Source: Acidobacteriota bacterium
GTDB lineage: Bacteria; Acidobacteriota; Terriglobia; Bryobacterales; Bryobacteraceae
Assembly (NCBI GenBank): GCA_016201205.1
Contig: JACQDF010000193.1
Location: 1 to 33,669 of the forward strand
DNA: 33,669 nucleotides
Direction: 5' to 3'
A program made the position numbers and the translations under genes. The notes beneath the pieces were generated by a model. The model was given only the letters and a program-made list of their open reading frames with translations. It had not been told where the DNA came from and did not search any database. Shown here one piece after another: positions 7,845 through 16,806 of the stretch. How positions within the stretch are numbered: the stretch's first letter is position 1; every line of letters begins with the position of its first letter.

Positions 7845-9182
7845 CTAAGCCGTGGCGGGGGCCGCTTCTCCAGCCGGCGTACTCTCCCGCAACCGCATCG
7901 GTTGCTTTTCCCAATACGTCAGCGAGCGCCAGGCCCATTCCAGCGGTCCGTAGCGGAAGCGGCCGAGCCAGATGGGACTCACGATCAACTGAAAAAGCCA
8001 GACGGCGAAGACGACGTAGAGTAATTGGATGCGCTCGAGCTTGCCGAACAGGCCAAAGCCGTAACCGTTGAACAGGATCGTGCAGACCACCGACTGCGTG
8101 AGGTAGTTGGTCAACGCCATCTGTCCGGCGGCGGCCAGGCGGCGCGTGAGGAACCGAAACAGTCCCGCCTTGTAGAGCAGCATGAGAACGGAAATATGGC
8201 CGAGCGCTACCAGCAGCCGGCCGAACTCGAGGCCGGAGTAGATGTAGCGGAACATGGCGATGGGGTCCCAGCCGGATTGCATCCACATCCATCCGGTGAA
8301 TGCATTGAGCGGCAGGCCGAGTCCGTAGCCGAACAGCATCAGTCTGGCGTAGAATGCGCTGCCGCGCTGCGCGGAAAGCACACCCAGCTTCAACAGAGCA
8401 ATGCCGATCAGGAATGCGCCCGCGACGTCGAATCCGATGTAACGGTAGAAGAACACGGTGTGCATGGTCACGACCTGGCCGGCCCTGAGCTTGAGATTGG
8501 CCAGATACCCTGCACGATGATCCTGAATCTCCTTGTCCACCGTTTTCTGATCAGGTTTGTTTTCTTTGAGGAAGCCTTCCCAGCCGCGGATGGATTCCTC
8601 CTCGTCAGCGGTCAATTCCTTCCCCGCCTTGCGTCCGGCTTGTGCCTGCTCGGCCTTGGACTTGAGCTCGGTGAATTCACTGGAGACGCCGGCAGTCATC
8701 AGGCTTAACACGAGAAAGATCGAACAGCCGAACACCAGCAGGCCCCGGGCGGACATGCTGCGAAAAGGCAGCAGGGTGAGTCCGACGACGCCGTAGAAGA
8801 AGAGGATGTCGCCGGACCAGACAAGATAGGCGTGGATCAACCCGATCACGACCAGCCACAATGTGCGGCGGTAGTAAATGTCGGCGGCAAACAGGCCTGC
8901 GCCGCGTTCTTCGGCGCGCGCCAGCAGCAGCAAAGAGCCTGCTCCGAAGAGCATGGAGAAAATCGCGCGCATCTTGCCTTCGAACAGGACCTGATTGACG
9001 AACCAAAAGGCCAGGTTTGGTCCTTCCGCGCCGCCGGCGACGGAAGGATTCAGGTAGGCGGCCATGGGCAAACCGAAAGCCATGATGTTCATCAGCAGGA
9101 TTCCCAGGACGGCCGCGCCGCGGAGCATGTCCAGGGCGGAAATGCGCTCTTGAGGAGAGACCGGAGAGATGTAGTCGTTCAT
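7845..9182 (-). CDS. DUF418 (YeiB-like) multi-spanning membrane protein
   Basis: A 445-residue inner-membrane protein. The N terminus RISALDMLRGAAVLGILLMNIMAFG is the hallmark of the family (heparan-N-acetyltransferase/acyltransferase-3-like fold), and the C terminus GRFRYGPLEWAWRSLTYWEK is the DUF418 signature. About ten hydrophobic segments are visible, separated by a charged, soluble insert near residues 170-230 (EFTELKSKAEQAQAGRKAGK). The function of DUF418 proteins is not established; a transport or acyl-transfer role has been proposed. The ATG at 9182 is chosen because the family N terminus begins right after it and GGTGG precedes it. Its stop is only 3 bp from that of the convergent sulfatase gene, leaving no room for a terminator between them. 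Confidence 0.88.
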   Translation of the reverse strand: MNDYISPVSPQERISALDMLRGAAVLGILLMNIMAFGLPMAAYLNPSVAGGAEGPNLAFWFVNQVLFEGKMRAIFSMLFGAGSLLLLARAEERGAGLFAADIYYRRTLWLVVIGLIHAYLVWSGDILFFYGVVGLTLLPFRSMSARGLLVFGCSIFLVLSLMTAGVSSEFTELKSKAEQAQAGRKAGKELTADEEESIRGWEGFLKENKPDQKTVDKEIQDHRAGYLANLKLRAGQVVTMHTVFFYRYIGFDVAGAFLIGIALLKLGVLSAQRGSAFYARLMLFGYGLGLPLNAFTGWMWMQSGWDPIAMFRYIYSGLEFGRLLVALGHISVLMLLYKAGLFRFLTRRLAAAGQMALTNYLTQSVVCTILFNGYGFGLFGKLERIQLLYVVFAVWLFQLIVSPIWLGRFRYGPLEWAWRSLTYWEKQPMRLRESTPAGEAAPATA

Positions 9183-9208
9183 CGCGCCACCAGTGGAATG
9201 CGAATGAC

Positions 9209-9257
9209 TGTAGCATATTGGCGGGGGTTTCTTGCACGCACCCGGAGCTATGCTACA
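9209..9257. promoter_or_regulatory. Symmetric divergent promoter/operator candidate
   Basis: TGTAGCATA at 9209-9217 and TATGCTACA at 9249-9257 are a perfect 9-bp inverted repeat with 31 bp between. Each arm contains TATGCT in the outward direction, a plausible -10 hexamer (4 of 6 matches), one for the DUF418 gene and one for the 73-residue gene. No good -35 element is seen for either, so the promoter reading is tentative; the inverted repeat itself is certain. Confidence 0.4.
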
Positions 9258-9266
9258 CAGGGAACG

Positions 9267-9488
9267 ATGACCAAAGTGGATCTCCATTACAAACTGGTGC
9301 GCCCGCTGGGCGAGGACGAACTGGATGCGATCGCCCGGGTGCACGGCGTCTATGGCATCCAGCGCGTCCTGCTCAATCCTGGGTCCCTCACCGGGATCGA
9401 CGTCGAGTTTGACGCGTCGCGGCTGACCGAGTGCGAGGTGGAAGCGGCGTTGGTGCGTTGCGGCATCCCGATCGAGCGGGCACATTAG
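9267..9488 (+). CDS. Small conserved-looking protein, possible cysteine-less HMA-like fold
   Basis: A 73-residue cytoplasmic protein beginning MTKVDLHYKLVRPLGEDE. The pattern of strand (KVDLHYKLV), helix (EDELDAIARVHG), strand (IQRVLLNP), strand (GIDVEFDAS) and helix (TECEVEAALVRCG) is that of the beta-alpha-beta-beta-alpha-beta ferredoxin-like fold of heavy-metal-associated (HMA) domains. It lacks the metal-binding CxxC; its only cysteines are two near the end. AGGGA precedes the ATG at good spacing. It is divergent from the DUF418 gene and stands alone, followed by a palindromic repeat. I do not recognise a named family; the fold assignment is inference from the pattern. Confidence 0.7.
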   Translation: MTKVDLHYKLVRPLGEDELDAIARVHGVYGIQRVLLNPGSLTGIDVEFDASRLTECEVEAALVRCGIPIERAH

Positions 9489-9500
9489 GGCCGTTCGGGA

Positions 9501-9560
9501 CCGCTTGCTGACGCGCGCGGCTCAGAAAGCGCTTCCGAGCCGCGACCGTTAGGGAGCGGT
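9501..9560. repeat. Dispersed 60-bp palindromic repeat, copy A
   Basis: Two arms of about 24 bases, ending in GCGCGGCTC on one side and starting GAGCCGCG on the other, pair at 19 of 24 positions around a short centre (AGAAAGCGCTTCC). The same family occurs at 15690-15770 with a longer centre. It lies between the 73-residue gene and the 3' end of the convergent isomerase gene, so it could act as a two-way terminator in RNA. There is no T-run, so this is not a classical intrinsic terminator. Confidence 0.85.
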
Positions 9561-9588
9561 TGGCAACACTTATTTAATGACAGGCACA

Positions 9589-10470
9589 TTAGCCGAGCAG
9601 CCGGCGAACGTAGTTCAGGCTCGGCTCGAGCAAGTCCCAGCTTCCGGGCCAGAAGGAAAGGTCGACGCACCACCAGTTCACGCCGGGCACGGCTTTCAGC
9701 TTCTCAGCCAGCGCTGGAAAATCGATGACGCCCATGCCGAACGGGCAGTGGCGGCTGGTTTCTTCACCGTACAGAGTGCCGTCTGTATCCACGATGTGGA
9801 TGTGGCCGATGCGGCCGCTGAGAAGATCCAGGAACTGGCCGACCCCGCCGGCCAGTGTTTCCGGGTCGCCCTGTTGACGCGCTCCGACAACGCCGCACAG
9901 GTAAGCGTGGCAGGTGTCGAACAGGACCTGGAAGTTGGGGTGCCCTACCTGCTCGAAGATGTCGACCACTTCGGAGGGCTTGTTAAAGGCGAAACCCGGC
10001 TCGAACTCCCATACCATCCGGACTCGAGCCTCTGCGGCCGCTTCGGCGGCGTCGCGCCACAAAGAAGCCAGCCGGTCGGCCGTATCCGCGTATTCGGATT
10101 CAGGAATCGAGCCGGGCGCGGCGCCGGTGTCCACGCGCAGCGTGGGGCTGCCGAGGTCGGCGCACACCTCGACATGACGGCGGAGCAGATCCAGGTATTT
10201 CTTGCGGTTGCCCTCGACGGTGGGATTCATCATGGTGAGATCCGGCACGTAACCGGAAATGCCCAGCCCCAGGTCGTCGAGAAGCCGCTGGACGTGCTTT
10301 CGGGAAGAGGCGGTGGCGTATCGCTCCAGTGTGAGGTGGGGCGGGAAGCCGCAGATCTCGACGCCGTCGTAGCCGGCCTCGGCCAGGCGGCTGCAAACGT
10401 CGTCCAAGGGAACAGGCTGGCTGGAGTAGGGACCGTACAGGAAGGCCCAACTGCCGAAAGAGACGCGCAT
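9589..10470 (-). CDS. Sugar phosphate isomerase/epimerase-like TIM barrel protein (AP endonuclease family 2 fold)
   Basis: A 293-residue protein of the xylose-isomerase-like TIM barrel superfamily. The first strand MRVSFGSWAFLYGP and GYDGVEICGFPPH are typical, and the metal-site residues are at the expected strand ends: E in WEFEPGFAF, D and H in VLFDTCHAYL, H and D in HIHIVDTDG, and a late W/D in WWCVDLSFWP. These enzymes isomerise or epimerise sugars and inositol derivatives with a divalent metal. Length fits the usual 270-300 residues. The start at 10470 coincides with the first barrel strand. It is transcribed away from the Oar-like receptor gene with 85 bp between them; the exact substrate is not predictable. 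Confidence 0.85.
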   Translation of the reverse strand: MRVSFGSWAFLYGPYSSQPVPLDDVCSRLAEAGYDGVEICGFPPHLTLERYATASSRKHVQRLLDDLGLGISGYVPDLTMMNPTVEGNRKKYLDLLRRHVEVCADLGSPTLRVDTGAAPGSIPESEYADTADRLASLWRDAAEAAAEARVRMVWEFEPGFAFNKPSEVVDIFEQVGHPNFQVLFDTCHAYLCGVVGARQQGDPETLAGGVGQFLDLLSGRIGHIHIVDTDGTLYGEETSRHCPFGMGVIDFPALAEKLKAVPGVNWWCVDLSFWPGSWDLLEPSLNYVRRLLG

Positions 10471-10555
10471 TCAGATGGCTCTGAGACTCCATTGTCCCTT
10501 TTTCGCAAGCTCCCGCAAGCCTCGATCCGGTATGCTGGAACCATAGGAGGTCTTT

Positions 10556-13500
10556 GTGCTTCAAACCAGCTTACGTTTTTCGCTTTGTCTTTGGGTGGGA
10601 CTGGGGCTCGTCTATGCCCAATCCACAGCCGGCCTGGCGGCCATCTCCGGCGTCGTCCGCGACGCCTCCGGCGCCGTGGTTCCGGCCGCCAAAGTGACCA
10701 TCGGCAACGACAGCAAGGGAATCCGCCGCATGGTGGAATCGAACGATGCCGGTGTGTTCACGGCGCACGCGCTGGCGCCTTCGCCGGGCTACGCAGTCAG
10801 CGTGACCAAAGACGGTTTTACCCCGTTCGAGCGCCGCGATATGCAACTCCAGGTCGGTCAGAACCTCAACCTCGACGTGACGCTGCAAGTGGCGTCGGCG
10901 GCGACGCAGGTGCAGGTCGTCGAGTCGGCGCCTCTGGTCGAGAGCACCAGGACCGGGGTCGCCCAGGTGGTGAACGAAAAGCAGATCTCGAACCTGCCGA
11001 TCAACGGCAGGCGAGTGGACTCGTTTGTGCTGCTGACACCGGCCGTCGTGTCTGACGGCACTTTTGGCCTCGTGAGCTTCCGCGGCATCGCCGGCGGCAA
11101 CGCGTTCCTCACCGACGGCAACGACACCACCAACCAGTTCTACAACGAGAATGCCGGCCGCACGCGGATCACCACGCAGATCTCGCAGGACGCCGTCCAG
11201 GAATTCGAAGTGCTGTCCAACGGCTACTCCGCCGAGTACGGGCGGGCCTCGGGCGGGGTCATCAACACCTTGACGCGCAGTGGAACCAACGCGATGCACG
11301 GCACCGGCTACTGGTTCTTCCGCAACCGCTCGCTGAACGCCCGCGATCCCTACGCCAACCTGAACCCGCCGGAAGTCCGGCATCAGTTGGGCGCGTCCAT
11401 CGGCGGGCCGGTCAAGAAAGACAAGCTGTTCTACTTCTTTAACGTGGAAACCACACGGCGCAAGTTCCCATTGGTGGCCTCGCTGACGCGGCCGCCGCTG
11501 TTTGACGCCAACGGCAGGTTCGTCGGAACGTGCAATGCGACGCCGGCGCAATGCGATGGGGCGCTTCGTCTTCTCGACCGCCAGTTTCAGGTGCTCGACC
11601 GGCGCGCCGACAGCGAGTTGGGCTTCGGAAAGCTGGACTGGCGTCCCACCGACAGGCACACGATCAGCGCCAGCTTCAATTACCTGCGCTGGATCTCGCC
11701 CAACGGCATCCAGACGCAGGCGGTGCTGAACAACGGCAATGGCGTCGGCAACAACGCCAATTCGACGGTGCGCACGCGGTACGCACGGCTGGCCTGGACC
11801 TCGGTTCCCACGGTCACGATGGTCAACGAACTGCGCTATGGGTGGTTCAAGGACCGGCTGTTCGACGATGTGGCCGAGAGCCTGATCCCACCTCAAACCG
11901 GGCGCATTCAGCTTACGGTGGAGAGCCAGGGGAACCTGGGGGTGGCGGATACCTACCCGCGGCTGAACCCGAGCGAGAATCGGCATCAGCTCGCGGATAA
12001 CTTCACCTGGACCTTCGGCAAGCATACCGCGAAGTTCGGTTTTGACTACGTGAACACACGCGACTACAACAATATTCTTCGCAATCGCAATGGCACCTAC
12101 ACCTATCCGACATTCACGGCGTTCGCGATGGATTTTTCCGGCAATACGACCGGCGCCAAGCGGTGGCAGACGTATTCACAGCGTTTTGGCAACCCGGTGG
12201 CCGATGCGACCATCCAGGACATCAACTGGTACGTGCAGGACCAGTTCCGCATATCGCGCAAACTGACGCTGAACTATGGGCTGCGATATGAATTTGCGCA
12301 CCTGTCGCAGCCGATTCTGGTGAATCCCGATTATCCGCAGACCGGCGTCGTGCGGTCGCCGAAGACGAATTTCGCGCCTCGCATCGGGATCGCGTATTCC
12401 TTCAATGAAAAGACGGTGTTGCGCGCCGGCTACGGGATCTTTCATGCGCGCATTCAGGCCGGTTTGCTGAACACGTTCTACCTGGAGAATGGCATCTATC
12501 AGAAGCAGATCAGCCTGAACGGATCGGTAGCCGCGGACCAGGCGATCGGGCCGGTGTTCCCCCGCACGCTTCCAGGCATTGACCGAAATCCCCCGGCGGG
12601 CACGGTGGACGTGACCTTCGCCGGGCCGGATTTCAGGAATCCGTACACCGAGCAGGGCGATATCGGCATCGAGCGTGAGCTGACGCGTAACCTCGGTCTG
12701 ACCGTGTCCTACATCTGGTCGCGCGGGCTGCACCTGACGACGGTGCGCGATCTGAACATCGGACCGCTCGGCGCTCCCGTTACCTATCGCATTCAGGATG
12801 CCAGCAACGTGGATGTGGGCACTTACACGACGCCGGCCTATCGCCTGGCCAGCCGAACCGACACCCGCTGGCGCCGCGTCAACCAGGTCGAGCACGGCGC
12901 CAATTCGTACTACAACGCGATGGTGGCTCAGATGCGCAAGCGCTTCTCGAGCGCGTGGGAAGGCTCGGTCGCCTACACCTGGTCGCACGCCATCGACTTC
13001 AACCAGGGCGGCGGGAACAACAACATCTTTTTCTCGGGCGGTCCTGGCGGTTTGTTCAATGGAGACTATCGAGGAGACAAGTCTTCGTCGGCGCTCGATC
13101 AGAGGCACCGGTTTGTCGGGACAGCGATTGTGACGCCGCGGTTTTCGAGGAGCAGCTCCGGGGCGGCCAAATACCTGTTGAACAACTGGCAGCTTGCCAA
13201 CATCGTGGTGCTGGCGTCCGCGCAGCCTCAGACGCCGACGGTTTTCGTTTCGGGCTCTCCGTTCACGGGAGCGGCCTTTACCAGCACCCTCAACGGCTTG
13301 GGCGCATCGTCCCGCGTGCCGTTCCTGCCGGCAGCGAGCCTGGACATCGATCAGGTCTACCGCTGGGACGCGCGGCTGACAAAGATTTTGCCGTTCACTG
13401 ACCGCTTCCAGCTTCACCTCTCGTTTGAGGCGTTCAACGTGTTCAATCACGTCTCCAACACAAGTGTGAACGGGCAGGCGTTCTCGGCGACTGCCGGCGT

Positions 13501-13603
13501 CTTGCGGCCAACGCCCCGGCTGGGCGAGGGCTCGGCGTCGCAGGGCTTTCCCGACGGCACCAATGCGCGCCGGGCACAGGTCAGCGCGCGGTTCGTATTT
13601 TGA
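10556..13603 (+). CDS. Oar-like TonB-dependent outer-membrane receptor with carboxypeptidase-regulatory domain
   Basis: A 1015-residue outer-membrane protein. GTG 10556 is the start: a strong AGGAGG lies at 10545-10550 with 5 bp spacing, and a signal peptide follows (LRFSLCLWVGLGLVYAQ). Residues about 28-115 are a CarboxypepD_reg domain (ISGVVRDASGAVVPAAKVTI through NLDVTLQV). A plug-like region follows (LPINGRRVDSFVLLTPAV, QDAVQEFEVLSNGYSAEYGR, ASGGVINTLTRSGTN), and the rest is the large beta-barrel, closing with the terminal phenylalanine of the strand AQVSARFVF recognised by the BAM machinery. This architecture is strongly expanded in Acidobacteria and is thought to import large glycans or peptides, or to help in surface organisation. 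TATGCT at 10531-10536 may be a -10 element. The SDR gene starts 38 bp after it and may be cotranscribed. Confidence 0.92.
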   Translation: MLQTSLRFSLCLWVGLGLVYAQSTAGLAAISGVVRDASGAVVPAAKVTIGNDSKGIRRMVESNDAGVFTAHALAPSPGYAVSVTKDGFTPFERRDMQLQVGQNLNLDVTLQVASAATQVQVVESAPLVESTRTGVAQVVNEKQISNLPINGRRVDSFVLLTPAVVSDGTFGLVSFRGIAGGNAFLTDGNDTTNQFYNENAGRTRITTQISQDAVQEFEVLSNGYSAEYGRASGGVINTLTRSGTNAMHGTGYWFFRNRSLNARDPYANLNPPEVRHQLGASIGGPVKKDKLFYFFNVETTRRKFPLVASLTRPPLFDANGRFVGTCNATPAQCDGALRLLDRQFQVLDRRADSELGFGKLDWRPTDRHTISASFNYLRWISPNGIQTQAVLNNGNGVGNNANSTVRTRYARLAWTSVPTVTMVNELRYGWFKDRLFDDVAESLIPPQTGRIQLTVESQGNLGVADTYPRLNPSENRHQLADNFTWTFGKHTAKFGFDYVNTRDYNNILRNRNGTYTYPTFTAFAMDFSGNTTGAKRWQTYSQRFGNPVADATIQDINWYVQDQFRISRKLTLNYGLRYEFAHLSQPILVNPDYPQTGVVRSPKTNFAPRIGIAYSFNEKTVLRAGYGIFHARIQAGLLNTFYLENGIYQKQISLNGSVAADQAIGPVFPRTLPGIDRNPPAGTVDVTFAGPDFRNPYTEQGDIGIERELTRNLGLTVSYIWSRGLHLTTVRDLNIGPLGAPVTYRIQDASNVDVGTYTTPAYRLASRTDTRWRRVNQVEHGANSYYNAMVAQMRKRFSSAWEGSVAYTWSHAIDFNQGGGNNNIFFSGGPGGLFNGDYRGDKSSSALDQRHRFVGTAIVTPRFSRSSSGAAKYLLNNWQLANIVVLASAQPQTPTVFVSGSPFTGAAFTSTLNGLGASSRVPFLPAASLDIDQVYRWDARLTKILPFTDRFQLHLSFEAFNVFNHVSNTSVNGQAFSATAGVLRPTPRLGEGSASQGFPDGTNARRAQVSARFVF

Positions 13604-13641
13604 TGCCCGGCGCCGCGGCCGTAGTGCGCGATTGAAAACGG

Positions 13642-14391
13642 ATGAGCGCTCCCTTCCGACTTGACCATCGCGTGGCCCTGGTGACCGGCGGCGCCAGCGG
13701 CATCGGAGAAGCCACCTGCCGCGTGTTTGCCGCGGCAGGGGCTGTGGTTCTTATCTGCGATTTGAATCCGGAAGCTGCCGGCAAGCTCTCCGCCGAATTG
13801 CCTGGTTCGCGAGCAATCGAGTGCGACATAACCAGCCAGGACTCCGTTAGCCGGATGTTCGCTTCCATCGACAAGCTCGACATCCTGGTGAACAATGCGG
13901 GCATCGGGCTGGTGGGCGGCGTGGAAGAAACCTCCCTCGAGGACTTTCAGCGGCTCTTCCGAGTCAACGTCGAAGGTATGTTTCTGGTGACGAAATCCGC
14001 TGTTCCGCTGCTGATCGCTTCGCGTGGGTCCATGGTGAACATCAGTTCGGTGGCCGGACTGATCGGCGTGAAACGGCGCTTCGCGTATTGCGCCACCAAG
14101 GGCGCTGTCGTCGCCATGACTCGTCAGCTTGCGGTCGACTACCCGACTCATTTCCGCGTGAATTGCATCGCTCCCGGGACGGTGGAAACGCCGTTCGTCG
14201 AGGGGTACCTGGACAAATACCACAGGCATGAAAAAGAGGAAATGCGTGCGCAGTTGCATGCGCGGCAGCCAATCGGGCGGATGGGGCGGCCGGAAGAGAT
14301 CGCGCATCTTGCGCTTTATCTTTGCTCCGAGCAGGCGGCTTTTGTCAACGGCTCGATCTTTCCCATTGACGGCGGATGGACTGCCGCTTGA
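13642..14391 (+). CDS. Short-chain dehydrogenase/reductase (SDR)
   Basis: A 249-residue classical SDR oxidoreductase using NAD(P)H. The cofactor motif TGGASGIG is at residues 15-22, D after strand 2 (ICDLNPE) suggests NAD(H) preference, DILVNNAG is the structural motif, and the catalytic Ser (NISSVAG) and YCATK (YxxxK) are intact. The end GSIFPIDGGWTAA is typical. It resembles sugar or 3-oxoacyl-type dehydrogenases of the FabG superfamily, but the substrate is not predictable. It follows the Oar-like receptor by 38 bp on the same strand, without a visible terminator. Confidence 0.92.
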   Translation: MSAPFRLDHRVALVTGGASGIGEATCRVFAAAGAVVLICDLNPEAAGKLSAELPGSRAIECDITSQDSVSRMFASIDKLDILVNNAGIGLVGGVEETSLEDFQRLFRVNVEGMFLVTKSAVPLLIASRGSMVNISSVAGLIGVKRRFAYCATKGAVVAMTRQLAVDYPTHFRVNCIAPGTVETPFVEGYLDKYHRHEKEEMRAQLHARQPIGRMGRPEEIAHLALYLCSEQAAFVNGSIFPIDGGWTAA

Positions 14392-14484
14392 CGAATCCCG
14401 GTTGTTTTGAAGAGAATACGGAAGTATGTCTGTTGGAGGGCACATCTTCTGCCCTGACCATCCGATAGTAAACACAGGGGAGTC

Positions 14485-15672
14485 ATGTTCCGCGACGCAC
14501 TGATCCGTATCCTTGTCCTTCTGATTCTGGTCAGCCTTTCCTCCTCAAAGGCTTTGTCCGCCGTCAGCACCCAAAAGAAGAAAGCCGCGGCAACACCCGG
14601 CGCCAAGGCCCCCGCGAGGACGATCCAGCCGTCCAGGGCCACGGTCAGGCCTGCTTCCTACAGCAGGACCAAGGGTGTGGTGCGGACGGGACCATGGCGC
14701 CAACCGACGTTCGCCGATTCGACAGACGGTGACTGGACAGACGGAGAAGACCAGCAGGTGCGCCGGGCAGCCGTCGAGGCGCTGGGGCCGTATAACGGAA
14801 CGGTGGTAGTCGCGGATCCCCACACTGGGCGGGTGCTCACGCTGGTAAACCAGAAGCTGGCTTTGGGGAGTGGATTCCAGCCCTGCTCGACGATCAAGGT
14901 GGTGGCGGCCCTGGCTGCTCTGAGCGAAGGCATCATCGAGCGGAACACGATGATCCGGCTGGCGAGACGCAGCTCGATGAATCTGACCGAAGCGCTGGCG
15001 GTTTCCAACAACCCGTTCTTTGCCGCCCTGGGCGACAAGCTGGGCTTTGATCGCGTAACGTATTACTCGCGGCTGTTCGGATTGGGGGAGCGTGCGGGAT
15101 TGGGCATCGAAGCAGAACAGCCGGGCATCTTGCCCGCGGCCCCGCCCCCCGGCGGCGTGGGCTGGATGACGAGTTATGGCTCCAGTATCACGCTGACGCC
15201 GCTCGAGCTGGCGGCATTGCTGTCCTCGATTGCCAATGGTGGAACGCTCTACTACCTGCAACATCCCCGGAACCAGGAAGAGGTGGCCAACTTCCTCCCG
15301 CGCGTCAAGCGCCACATCGACATCCGCCAGTGGATTCCGGAGGTGAAGCCGGGCATGATGGGCGCCGTCGAATACGGCACCGCGCGCCGGGCAGGCCTCA
15401 ACAACAGCGAACCGATTCTGGGCAAGACCGGCACGTGTACGGACGAGCGGTCGCCGACGCATCTGGGCTGGTTCGGCTCCTTCAACGACGTGGGCCGCAA
15501 CAAACTGGTGGTGGTGGTGCTGCTGACGGGCGGGCGGCCGGCCAACGGCGGCGTGGCGTCAGCGGTGGCGGGGTCCGTGTACCGCAATCTTTCGCAGCAG
15601 AACTACTTCGCGCAATCGCGCACGATCTCTCCGTCAGCGCTGGTGTCAACACAGGCTTGCTGCGCCCGGTAG
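14485..15672 (+). CDS. Penicillin-binding transpeptidase-domain protein
   Basis: A 395-residue protein with an N-terminal membrane anchor or signal (residues about 7-26), an Ala/Lys/Pro-rich linker (about 30-60) and a penicillin-binding transpeptidase domain from about 95. The three active-site motifs are intact: STIK at 135-138 (nucleophile Ser135), SNN at 174-176 and KTG at 314-316. It is shorter than class B PBPs because the dimerisation domain is missing; this resembles stand-alone PBP2-like transpeptidase domains or a class D beta-lactamase-like protein. Periplasmic D,D-transpeptidase, carboxypeptidase or beta-lactam binding roles are all possible. The ATG at 14485 is preceded by AGGGGAG. 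It faces obgE, with a large palindrome between the two 3' ends. Confidence 0.86.
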   Translation: MFRDALIRILVLLILVSLSSSKALSAVSTQKKKAAATPGAKAPARTIQPSRATVRPASYSRTKGVVRTGPWRQPTFADSTDGDWTDGEDQQVRRAAVEALGPYNGTVVVADPHTGRVLTLVNQKLALGSGFQPCSTIKVVAALAALSEGIIERNTMIRLARRSSMNLTEALAVSNNPFFAALGDKLGFDRVTYYSRLFGLGERAGLGIEAEQPGILPAAPPPGGVGWMTSYGSSITLTPLELAALLSSIANGGTLYYLQHPRNQEEVANFLPRVKRHIDIRQWIPEVKPGMMGAVEYGTARRAGLNNSEPILGKTGTCTDERSPTHLGWFGSFNDVGRNKLVVVVLLTGGRPANGGVASAVAGSVYRNLSQQNYFAQSRTISPSALVSTQACCAR

Positions 15673-15673
15673 T

Positions 15674-15783
15674 CGAAGTTCGTCACCAGACCGCTTGCTA
15701 ACGTGCGCGGCTCAGTAACCGCTGTCGAATCAACGCGCAGTTTCCGAGCCACGACCGTCAGGGAGTGGTTGTGACGAACTTCG
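15674..15783. repeat. Long palindrome between convergent genes, repeat copy B, possible two-way terminator
   Basis: A 13-bp perfect inverted repeat, CGAAGTTCGTCAC at 15674-15686 and its complement at 15771-15783, encloses a second copy (15690-15770) of the palindromic family at 9501-9560. The inner arms again end in GCGCGGCTC and begin with GAGCC. The centre here is about 20 bp longer than in copy A. The stem fills the space between the PBP stop (15672) and the obgE stop (15805), so transcripts from both sides would form a large hairpin. No T-run is seen. Confidence 0.85.
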
Positions 15784-15804
15784 GGTAGTCCTGGGGACCG
15801 CGTC

Positions 15805-16806
15805 TCAGGATTGCTGGAACACTTTCTGGGCGGCGGCGAAAAGCAGCTCATCGAGGCCTTCACCGGTGACCGCGGAGATTTTGACGAACGGCATCTTGCG
15901 GCGCCTGGCGGCTCGCTTCAGCCGTGCAACGCGATCCGGGTCCTGCGCGATGTCCATCTTCGCCGCCACCACCAGCATCGGCTTGTGCAGCAGATCCTGG
16001 CGGAAGCTGCCCAGCTCTTTAAGAATCACCCGGAGATCCTCAACGGGATCGCGCCCGCTTGCTTCGGAGACGTCCACCAGGTGCACGAGGACTTTGGTGC
16101 GCTCGATGTGGCGGAGGAATCGGACACCGAGGCCGGCGCCCTTGTGTGCGCCTTCGATCAGGCCGGGGATATCGGTGACGACGAACGTGCGGTTGTCGGA
16201 AAGGCGCACCACGCCCAGATGCGGTTCGAGCGTCGTGAAGGGGTAATCGGCAATCTTGGGACGCGCCGCGGAGATGCGCGAGATCAGAGTGGACTTGCCG
16301 GCGTTGGGAAAGCCGACCAGACCTACGTCCGCCAGCAGCTTCAACTCGAGGCGCAGACGGAGTTCCTGACCGGGCCGGCCATCTTCATGCTCAGTGGGCG
16401 CCTGATGCACCGGCGTGGCGAAATGCTGATTGCCACGCCCGCCACGCCCGCCGCGAGCGATCAGGAAGCGCTCACCGGGCCCGGTGAAGTCGTGGATCAA
16501 TTCACCAGTCGCCTCGTCATGAACGGCGGTGCCCACCGGCACGGGCACTTCCAGTGTCGCCCCATCCCGGCCCGTCCTGTTGCTGCCTTCGCCGTGGCGG
16601 CCTCGATCAGCCTTGTGCTCGGGATTGTAACGGAAGTGGAGGAGCGTGTTGTAGTGCGGGCTGGCTACGAAGATGACATCGCCTCCGCGGCCGCCGTCGC
16701 CGCCGCTGGGACCGCCGCGTGGAACATACTTCTCACGCCGGAACGCGACACAGCCGTTGCCGCCGTCGCCGGCCTTGACGTAGACGCGCGCCTCGTCAAT
16801 AAACAT
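15805..16806 (-). CDS. obgE: Obg family GTPase (ribosome assembly, stress control)
   Basis: A 333-residue Obg/CgtA GTPase, which binds the 50S subunit and couples GTP state to ribosome maturation and growth control. The N-terminal glycine-rich Obg fold is clear ([31 protein letters not shown]). The G domain has G1 GFPNAGKS at 165-172, the switch I region DYPFTTL, G3 DIPG at 212-215, and the AAKMDIA motif for base recognition. The C terminus stops after the G domain, as in the short form without an OCT extension. The ATG at 16806 is the only start that gives the conserved N terminus; it directly abuts a REP-like hairpin, and no normal ribosome-binding site is seen upstream. It lies downstream of rplU and rpmA, the widely conserved order. 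Confidence 0.95.
   Translation of the reverse strand: MFIDEARVYVKAGDGGNGCVAFRREKYVPRGGPSGGDGGRGGDVIFVASPHYNTLLHFRYNPEHKADRGRHGEGSNRTGRDGATLEVPVPVGTAVHDEATGELIHDFTGPGERFLIARGGRGGRGNQHFATPVHQAPTEHEDGRPGQELRLRLELKLLADVGLVGFPNAGKSTLISRISAARPKIADYPFTTLEPHLGVVRLSDNRTFVVTDIPGLIEGAHKGAGLGVRFLRHIERTKVLVHLVDVSEASGRDPVEDLRVILKELGSFRQDLLHKPMLVVAAKMDIAQDPDRVARLKRAARRRKMPFVKISAVTGEGLDELLFAAAQKVFQQS

Noticed and set aside
10571..12025. A 484-codon minus-strand frame (and a second at 12176-13450)
   Set aside because: Both are antisense to the Oar-like receptor; their open state follows from third-position GC bias.
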